A stretch of DNA of 64,000 nucleotides from the NCBI RefSeq assembly GCF_003711515.1, contig NW_021167081.1, positions 1,951,170 through 2,015,169 of the forward strand, given 5' to 3'. The stretch is from Sodiomyces alkalinus F11. Taxonomy: Eukaryota > Ascomycota > Sordariomycetes > Glomerellales > Plectosphaerellaceae. Shown one piece after another: positions 56,515 through 64,000 of the stretch. Position 1 is the stretch's first letter, and every line of letters starts with the position of its first letter. The position numbers and the translations under genes were made by a program. A model generated the notes under the pieces. It was not told the origin of the DNA. It searched no databases and saw only the letters and a list, made by a program, of their open reading frames with translations.

Positions 56515-57084
56515 CAAGACGGAGTCGCACTGCGCATGGTGCGCCTGCGGGGTTGTCTTTGTAGTACTGGCTCGATGGCGCATTCCTCGAGTGGTTAGAT
56601 TCATGATACAGGCACTGGGGGGTAGGGGAGATGGCTGGTTTCTTGTTTGCCGGGTACTGGCTGCGACAGCATGTGATATAAAAGAGCGAGGAGTTTGGTG
56701 ATGGCGGGCGGTTATGTGATGGCGGTTCGCCTGAGCGTTTAATGTCGTTTTGTTCATTCAATCGTGTATCTCTGGGGCGGGTTATAGACGTGTCTGAGAC
56801 TGAAGGTGCCCTACATATATATATATATATATATATATACGTAGGTGTATAGGTTTATATAAAACGGAATCTGGGCCTTTGCATCGCACTTGGATGCCAG
56901 GCCAAATGGCATCGTAGGCGTTCAGAACCTTCGTATAATGAATAGGGTATCGAGTCGATTTTTTCAGATGTGTTGCCCAGAACTCCAGTGGCCTCGGATA
57001 CTTCAACGATTCGCGACGACCCCATTATTACCACCGCCTAAGCCTGCTTCGCCGCCTGCTTCTTGCCGGGCTGCACTGTATGTA
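56515..57084. other. convergent 3' flank nuc-1/pcc1 with AT microsatellite
   Basis: 570 bp between convergent genes. It contains an AT dinucleotide run (56815-56839). No gene is seen. Confidence 0.5.
56815..56839. repeat. AT dinucleotide microsatellite
   Basis: Twelve AT units in a row in the 3' flank between nuc-1 and pcc1. Confidence 0.95.
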
Positions 57085-57580
57085 CTAGACAGTTATTCCC
57101 TCTTCCGCTATTCCGTTCGCTTGCTGCTGCCTTTGTTGTAATACGTCAACATCCAGATGTTCCATCACCTCGATGACAAGGTACAAGCTCTCCATGAAGG
57201 CATTTACAGCCACTCGTAGCATGCGATTCGTCGTTGCTTTGTACCGGACGTGCAGAACGGTGGCGGCGGCATGGGACCCTTCTTGCGGCTGGTTTCTGAG
57301 AGAGAAAGATCTCCTGACAAGAGAGGAAAGCTCCTTGTCGACGGAGAGTGTCCTGTGGGCTACGTCGGCGAGACGTTCGGTGTGGAAGGGGATTTCGATG
57401 TCACTGAAAAGGAGGACAAGAAAAGAAAGCATTGTAGGTCAGCCAGGTCGGAAAGCGAAACAGCAATGTCATCGAGTGTTATTGGCCTCTTCCTCTACTG
57501 CTTAGGGATGGGCTCTTTACGTACATGGAGCAGGGAAATTCCGTATCTTCCTGGCTCGGATTTTGAGTCTCGGCAGTCAT
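57085..57580 (-). CDS. pcc1: EKC/KEOPS complex subunit Pcc1
   Basis: Two minus-strand exons (57580-57525 and 57403-57085) encode 124 aa. Pcc1 is the small dimerising subunit of KEOPS, which makes t6A37 on ANN-decoding tRNAs and also affects transcription and telomeres. Exon 1 gives MTAETQNPSQEDTEFPCS and a split Ile codon. Exon 2 continues DIEIPFHTERLADVAHRTLSV, followed by DKELSSLVRRSFSL, TVLHVRYKATTNRMLRVAVN and FMESLYLVIEVMEHLDVD, the whole family fold of a beta hairpin, helix, two strands and helix. The donor is GTACGT and the acceptor TTTTCAG, with phase 2/1 matching. The C-terminal tail after HLDVDVL is Gln-rich and not conserved. The conserved TERLA and TNRMLRVAVN motifs make the call firm despite its small size. 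Confidence 0.9.
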
Positions 57581-58686
57581 GACGTGCGTTTTGCTTCTCT
57601 CGCTGCGTTTACAAGGTATGGAACGAAATGCCAATGTCAGATGATGGAAGCGAAGAAGAAGAATATCATTAATACGAGTGAGGGAAGGAGGAAGACCGAT
57701 GTCACGGATACTGTGATGGTATTCTTCAAGCTGTTGTCGGGGGCAAAAAAAAAAAAAAAAAAAAAAAAACTTGTCGTGCCCCGCCATGACCAGAGGTCCC
57801 TCAAAGCCAGACGGTTGGGTGGGGTTCAAACGATAAGCACGACTAGAAACGATAAGACCGTTGAAAATGTGGCGTATCATACATGTGGCGCGGCGAAACT
57901 ACGGAGTACGAGGTGCGTGCACACGTAATTATACGTGGCTTAGTTCTGTTTTGATACAAATACGCAGTAACTGTCACTGAAACGAGATATGCCCCACATG
58001 CCTCCTGGAGTGGCCAGGGACCTGATGTGTCATGTACGGGTTGCTAGGACAACTGGACATCCAAGACACACGATTGGCTCACTCTGTTTTGCGGACAGGG
58101 GATTCCAGGATGAATCCCGTCTCACAGGAGACCATGTACCTGTATTTTCAAATTCACAACAACAGTAACATCCGACCAAGTGCTCATACAAAAACACCAC
58201 TTTTGGACCACGGCTGCAGCATTTCGCAATAGCTTCATTTTCCCATCCTCCTTCCCTTCATCTTCACCTTTAGCCTTTACGTCCAGCATTTCCCCCTCGG
58301 CGTTGACCAGTCTTCCCATTTGCCCGCTTCTTTCTTCGTGCGCATCTGCCCGTTCCTCTTGACGTTGAGGCGAGACTCGAGGTTTCCCGGCAAATGCAAA
58401 AATAGGCTCTCTGTTGTCATCCTTAACACATTGGCTTATCCCGCTGCATTGCTGCGATTCGATATTATACCCCTTCCGAGTAAAAGCTTCCTCGTTGAGC
58501 TCGCCCCCTTCCCACACCGTCCTGCGTTGGGTCCTGCGGCGTTCCTTTCGTCCTTCCCTGAACTCGGCCGTTGCGTCCGTCACCGCAAGTCGAGACTGCC
58601 ACTTGCACCTAGCCGCGGGTAGCTGTACGCTCACTACGACTGCAAGTTGAACCAGCATCCGATTAAACGCAGCAAGCACCGAACAA
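57581..58686. other. divergent promoter region pcc1/cdc14 with poly(A) tract
   Basis: 1.1 kb. A run of 25 A lies at 57745-57769, and 58215-58680 is CT-rich as in a cdc14 leader. A minus-strand frame at 58122-58721 is the purine-rich mirror of this leader and overlaps cdc14 exon 1; I do not support it as a gene. Confidence 0.5.
57745..57769. repeat. poly(A) homopolymer, 25 nt
   Basis: Uninterrupted run of A upstream of pcc1. It may be a slippage-prone or assembly-uncertain site. Confidence 0.9.
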
Positions 58687-60911
58687 ATGGCCCCTTCTTC
58701 CAGAAGCTCTCCCCAGAACATGGGTCAGATCGTTGAGTATATTCCAAGTATGGCTTTCTCCTCTCTTTCTACGTTTTTCTTCCTGTTTCCAGGCCAAAGT
58801 TGGGCTCCGGAGAGAATCTACGCCCATGTTTTTTCCCCTTCGTCTTCTTTTTGTGTGCTGTTCTTTTTGGAGAATTGATCTCATTTTCCTATCAGTAAAG
58901 CAACATGTTTTTCCATAGCAACCATGAGGACTCCATGATCTCATTCTTCCCGTCCTACTTCTATATCCACTGTCCGATCTCCGTCCTAACATACTCTACA
59001 GACAGGCTCTATCTCGCCGCATATGTTCATCCTCCGACAGCCGATACCGTCTTCCCTTACCCCGAGACCATACAATCCCCGAGGAAGCGATCTCAACGGG
59101 CCGCCCATGGCCCGAAAGCCGCAGCCCCAAAGCAGCAGCCCTACTACTTCACCGTCGATGACATGCTTTTGTACAATGCCTTTCACCACGACTTTGGTCC
59201 TCTCCACGTTGGCCACCTCTACCGCTTCGCCTTGTATTTCCATGACGTTCTCGGCGCCGAAGAGAACAAAGACCGACCTATTGTCTTCTGGAGCCGTGCA
59301 GACCCAAGGAGTACGTGAGAAAAGAGCGGCCGTGCGTATCTGGCAAGACATGAAACTAACAGAGGAACTTTTACTTGTCTAGGCCGTGCCAACGCTGCGT
59401 GTATTCTCGCCTGCTATATGGTCTTAATTCAAGGATGGCCCCCACATCTCGCCCTGGCCCCCATGGCGCAGGTCGACCCGCCCCTGATGCCCTTCCGCGA
59501 CGCCGGCTACAGCCAGGCCGATTACACCCTCACCGTTCAGGATGTTGTCTACGGCGTGTTCAAGGCCAAGGCTGAGGGGTGCTGCGCTCTGGACAATTTC
59601 GATCTCGACGAGTATGAAAAGTTTGAGAGGGTGGACAGCGGTGACTTCAACTGGATCTCGCCAAACTTTCTGGCTTTCGCCTCGCCGGATTACTCTCCCA
59701 CGACGAAAATCCCCGAGGGAACCCCGGAATGGGATGCGCTCCCCAAGACGGTTGCCGAGGTCGAAGCCCACCCTGGTCTTCCTACCCCGTTCAAGAACGT
59801 CCTCAAGCACTTCTCGGAGAGGGACATTGGCCTGGTTGTCCGCTTGAACTCTCCCCTCTACTCGCCTTCATTCTTCGAGGCGTTGGGGATCCAGCACCTG
59901 GACATGATCTTTGATGACGGCACCTGCCCGACCATGCACACCGTTCGGAAGTTCATCAGGCTGGCCCACGAGACCATTGTGGTCAAGAAGAAGTCCATCG
60001 CCGTTCACTGCAAGGCCGGCCTGGGTAGAACGGGATGTCTGATCGGCGCTTATCTGATCTACCGCCACGGCTTCACAGCGGACGAGGTCATCGCCTTTAT
60101 GCGTTTCATGCGACCGGGCATGGTCGTAGGACCGCAGCAACACTGGCTGCACATGAACCAGGGCACTTTCCGGGAATGGTGGGTAGAGGAGCGCGTCGAG
60201 CGCAAGCTCAGGAAGGAGATGGCCGCGGCTGCTGCTGCCGCCCCCGCCCCTAGTACGCCGGTCCGCGCCATGTCGAAGACGTCTCTCCGGAATGGGCAGA
60301 CGTCCACCCCGGCCCGTCGCAGTGCTTCCAATCGGTCCCCGCTGAGCGAAGTCCACGATGAGCGCAATAACGTTGGCGTTCAGGAAGACTATCTCCCGGC
60401 TCCCACGCCTGGCCAACCCCGCAAGACCAACCGCGCAGACCGCCATCATCCCTACCAGCGGGCCACCTCGTACAGCACGGTGGAGGAGGAGACTATTGTG
60501 CACGAAGACGCCGATGTTGTCAGTGTTCACCAGCAGTCAGGAATGACCGAGTCCGACGAGGAGTTTCATGTGAAGTCTCGGGCACAAGGGAAGGGATCCG
60601 AGTCTGGGTATTACGCAGAACAGAAGCGATCGTATAGTCAGACCTCCACCACCGTCTACCACAGGTACATCGAAGACGACGCTTCTCATGACGCGGAAAA
60701 CATCACCAGCCCGGCCCGGACGAAGAGCATCATCGACCGCGAGCGTGCCAGTAGCGCCTCGGGCGTCCTCGCCAAAGTCCGGGGTAGCAAGCGGGGGGCC
60801 GAGTCACCTCTACGCTCCAAGGACGGCGTGCGGAAGACGAGCGGACGCGTCGGCAGTGTCAGCAACGCGACCCCTTCGGCCACGGCACGTAAGGTCTCCA
60901 ACGGCTTGTAG
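58687..60911 (+). CDS. cdc14: dual-specificity protein phosphatase Cdc14
   Basis: Three exons (58687-58747, 59002-59310, 59383-60911) encode 632 aa. Cdc14 removes phosphate from CDK sites (pSer-Pro) and drives mitotic exit and septation events in nucleus, nucleolus and spindle pole. Seen here are the N-terminal pseudo-phosphatase domain (NRLYLAAYVHPP, YFTVDDMLLYNAFHHDFGPL, LYRFALYFHDVL), a linker, and the catalytic domain with VVRLNSPLY and FDDGTCPT. The PTP loop HCKAGLGRTG has Cys about 333 and Arg about 339, and is followed by QQHWLHMNQGTFREWW. The C-terminal ~220 residues are Ser/Arg-rich and disordered. Exon 1 is only 61 nt and the 254-nt intron 1 contains extra ATGs. All splice phases (1/2) restore the conserved frame across EYIP-NRLY and DPR-SRANAA. 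Confidence 0.96.
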
Positions 60912-63610
60912 GGAAGCCCTGGAAGACGAGCGTACAAATGGTCCTAGCTCGTTGGAAAGAGTAGCAGCGATGACTGCTCTTGAATGTCTCGTCTCAATCC
61001 ACCCACGTTGTCATGGTGGGTGCGTACGAGTTGGCGAACACAAAAAAAAAAAACGGACAAATACCCGCTGAGGCTTGTCCGAGGCGTTTCACTGGCGTGT
61101 CTAATTCCTCGTTGAGCGTTACGATTATGATGATCACGACACACACAACGGCTTGTCCATAATAATGGCTTTCTGTTTGCGTTGGCGTTGGGGGGGGGGG
61201 GGGGGGACAAGGACCTTAATCGTTGCAGAAAGGGGTCGGGGGTCTGCTTTGGACCATTCTTCCTATATGGACGGCGAACAGTCCGGTTGGTGGCCTTTGG
61301 AATTCGCATTCACTGAGAACATTTTCTTCTATACGAACCCACTGGATAGGCTCTTTTTGGTTTACTCTGGTATCCCGAGGCCACACTGACAACTGGGTTT
61401 TCTCGTTTGCGGGAAGGAGACAACGTGGGCTGACCCTTGACCCTTCGCCTTTTCTCACGATGCAACAGCAGGTTCAGGGTGGAGGTGGTTGGTTTTGACT
61501 GCATTCTTGTTTGGTATTTTCTTTTGATTCGGGCGTTGGGGGGATTCAGCAGGGCATGGGCACTTCAGAGCATCGGTGTATTGTCCTTTCTCATTGCTAG
61601 ATGTATTACTGGTTGTATTTGATCCAACGTCGCTCTTATAACCTGTGTGCTCCTCTCTGTGACTCTGAGACTGCCATGATGAGAACGTTGGCACGTACGT
61701 ACACCGGCTTCCCAGTTGAGAACCGAGTGCAGATTTCGATGTAATCTTGAATCCGGATGGGAGTTCACTCACCCTACATACCTAGGCAGACAACAACACA
61801 TCATCGGAGAACCAGGTGAAGCAGCTCACTGGAAGCTCCTCCTTCTCGTCCCCCGTTTACTTGCGGCCATTGCTAAACGCAAAGACGAGTTTGTGTTCCA
61901 CCTGTTCCACCAACCAACCGAGGCGGCCGGCCTAACCATGGGGAAGGCCTGAATTCAGAGTCTGGGTCGTATTTGAATGCTATTGTGGACGCACGGGCTG
62001 CTTGTCATCGCCGGCATTTAACTGACTGAATAGTACACTCCTGACCACCCTTTGGTATGTTCGACCGAATGACAGGGCCCGGGTCGAGTTGGGTTGGCCT
62101 GGTCTATCCATGCCATTATCATCTGTCAGACTAACAACATGTGACGGGTGTGGTAGATGGATTGAGTAAGACGGGCATGGTACTACGTTGGCCGTAGTTG
62201 TTTGTCCATAACTCATCGATTCGCACACATACCTTGGTGTAGATGATGAAGGAGAAGAAAGCGAGAACGGGAGGAATTGCGAGAAACGGAAGAGAGGGAG
62301 AGAGAGGGAGATAGATCGCGGCAGGAGTTTCTTAGCTGTTTGGGAGGCCACCCACTTGGGGAAATGTAAAGGAAGATAGTCAATCGGTCTTCCAGGGTAA
62401 TTACGGATACATACGTATGGGAACGTCGAGTTGAGATCATGGAGTGTGTGCGCCTGCAAGTGGTGAAGCACATGCGAATCGAGGTAGCAAGCAAGGAGCC
62501 GGCAGGTGTACGACAGGATGAGGTAGTGTCACTGCCACATTTTCCCCTCGCAGTCAGTAGTTGTCCAACAACATGCGGGATCCAGGAGTGAGGCCTGCGT
62601 GCTCATCTTTGCAATGACGCAGAAAAGGTCTAGCTACGTAGGTAGACAAGTTGGAAGAATGGACTATGGGTGAAGCTCGTGGAATGTGACCGCAGCATAG
62701 TGGGTGGATCGAAGACGAGGACGCAAGTCGCGGCATGGCGCTTTTTCCGTTGGTACTCGCATCGTTGACACCATACACGATCCACTGGGACTGGGAGAGG
62801 AATCAGGTCAAGATGGCCAGTCGATTCAGTCCCGGTGAGGGAAGTTGGGAAGTTGGTCGGCAACCGGAATGCAGCGAGTTCGATGAAGCCTGGATGGATG
62901 GATGGACGGGACGCCAAAGAAAGGATGACCGATGACCGATGCCCGATGATCGATTATTAGTTTAGGTAGGAAGTAGGCATCGAAATCGGACGGAAATTGG
63001 CCTCAGGAATGACTTTGGCCGCTGAACGGGCCGCATCATGGCTGTGAAGTGAATATGGCAACAAAAAGGTCAAGGAAAAAAAGGAGAGAAGAGGAAGAGA
63101 TGGTCTCGAAAAGTGGTCGCTTGGTCGCAGATGAAGAGACCCGTGATGGGTCCATGGCTTCACATCTCATTGGGTACGGAGCTGTACAGCCTACAACGTA
63201 CGGGTACCTTAGTGAGTACCGAAGCGGAAGCCGTGGTCACGTGCCTACATTCTGACGCTCATCGCCCCACTTCCGCTCCATGAATCGGAGGGCTGTGCGA
63301 TGGGTCCGTAAGGTAATTACCCCCGCTGGACAACTGGAGCACCCCTGAACTCATCCCTCATCCGACTTCACTTCCCATACCTTAGCAAACCAAGAGATCA
63401 GTTGGGTATCCGACAAACATCACTACCAGAATCACGACGTGATATCCCATCTCAATGGCCCTCATCATACCTTGCCATAGCATGCTTTCATGCCTGCGTC
63501 CTCTGTACCCGTTCCCCGTTCCCCGTTCTTTCAGAACCCATACCCCCACCGATCAATGCCTTTCTAGAAGGCCTATCCATTTCGAATTACCTTGGACGTA
63601 TCCGACGAAT
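60912..63610. other. 2.7-kb gene-free region downstream of cdc14
   Basis: No supported gene. It contains an A-run near 61041, a poly(G) run at 61190-61206, purine-rich tracts at 62240-62320 and 63056-63105, and one CACGTG site near 63238. Several mid-size open frames overlap on opposite strands and start at non-ATG codons or lack family resemblance. Confidence 0.45.
61190..61206. repeat. poly(G) homopolymer, 17 nt
   Basis: Uninterrupted run of G downstream of cdc14. It could form a quadruplex-like structure and is a likely site of sequencing-length error. Confidence 0.9.
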
Positions 63611-64000
63611 ATGATGCAATTATCTTGTCCCGTCCCGCTTGTCTTCTCTTCCCACGTTGATTTTCGGCAGTGCCCCAGTTGTCGTGCTTCCGGCCCCTGT
63701 CTCTCCAGGCTTCAGTGTTCCAAACTACCGGGACCGCACAGCCTCCGAGTCCACGGTATAGCCTCCTCACCTACGACACCCGATTTTGATGTAGCACCTG
63801 CTTCTACCGAGTCCTCATCTCCTAGACGTCTACCGTCGACCATCAGCCGGTCGTGGGAGACCGGGGTAGTCCTCTCACTCTGTTCTCCCGTCATGCCTAA
63901 CCTAGCAGACGCCGTTGTCGTTACCAGCAACCCAGGATTGACTCCACAGACTGCGTCGGCTTTGTTGTCTTGTTCCAAGCTCGAACAATCGATTTTGCTT
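63611..64000 (+). CDS. partial open frame running off the right edge (possible gene start)
   Basis: From the ATG at 63611 the frame stays open for 130 codons to the last base of the window. The second half reads SPTTPDFDVAPASTESSSP, then SRSWETGVVLSLCSPVMPN and LADAVVVTSNPGLTPQTASAL, which resembles genuine protein more than leader. The first third is Cys-rich (CPSCRASGPCLSRLQC) and may be non-coding or contain an intron ending at the CTCTCCAG near 63708. I do not recognise the family. Confidence 0.4.
   Translation, partial: MMQLSCPVPLVFSSHVDFRQCPSCRASGPCLSRLQCSKLPGPHSLRVHGIASSPTTPDFDVAPASTESSSPRRLPSTISRSWETGVVLSLCSPVMPNLADAVVVTSNPGLTPQTASALLSCSKLEQSILL

Noticed and set aside
58122..58721. 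199-codon minus-strand frame opposite the cdc14 leader
   Set aside because: It overlaps cdc14 exon 1, and its Glu/Lys/Arg-rich composition is the mirror of a CT-rich 5' leader. No family resemblance.
1..64000. Biosynthetic gene cluster, CRISPR array or phage-like system
   Set aside because: No polyketide synthase, peptide synthetase or tailoring enzymes were seen, and no regularly spaced repeats with unique spacers. The genes are dispersed eukaryotic housekeeping functions.

Overview
The window is nuclear DNA of a filamentous ascomycete (Pezizomycotina, most likely Sordariomycetes). The signs are short introns of mostly 40-250 nt with GTRNGT donors, CT-rich 5' leaders, monocistronic genes on both strands spaced about 0.3-4.6 kb apart, fungus-specific families (Pmt4, a CMT1-type mannosyltransferase, a NUC-1-type bHLH factor, Mph1), and a CpA/TpG-poor, TpA-rich block typical of repeat-induced point mutation (RIP). 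I cannot name the species.

Layout. 1-20,709: housekeeping genes prp39 (+), cytochrome c peroxidase (+), PYM (-), QCR9 (+), a RidA/Mmf1 protein (-), PMT4 (+), a GT69/CMT1-like mannosyltransferase (+) and a large acidic orphan protein (-). 20,710-25,288 is a long gene-free regulatory stretch upstream of a C2H2 zinc-finger factor (25,289-27,679, +). 28,444-33,790 is a 5.3-kb RIP-destroyed element with terminal inverted repeats. 34,900-41,825 holds the divergent pair mph1 (-) and mex67 (+). 45,649-48,030 is a kelch-like single-pass membrane protein (+). 50,258-50,824 is a 567-bp non-autonomous element whose terminal repeats are related to those of the 5.3-kb element. 54,405-60,911 holds a nuc-1-type bHLH factor (+), the KEOPS subunit pcc1 (-) and the phosphatase cdc14 (+). 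A partial open frame runs off the right edge.

The genes do not form a pathway cluster. They are conserved eukaryotic functions in respiration and peroxide defence (ccp1, qcr9, RidA), RNA metabolism and export (prp39, PYM, mex67), protein O-mannosylation (PMT4), genome stability (mph1), tRNA t6A modification (pcc1), mitotic exit (cdc14) and phosphate control (nuc-1). Exon boundaries were worked out by hand from splice-site phase and family homology known to me. They restore uninterrupted frames of the expected length for all multi-exon genes.

I saw no convincing new biological system. The most unusual material is the pair of related TIR elements, the 11-bp periodic arrays inside the large one, the RIP-graded tandem array carrying CACGTG palindromes inside the small one, and several odd gene structures: an ATG-only exon plus a GC-AG intron in qcr9, and a 14-nt micro-exon in the RidA gene. 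No rRNA, tRNA or CRISPR feature was recognised.
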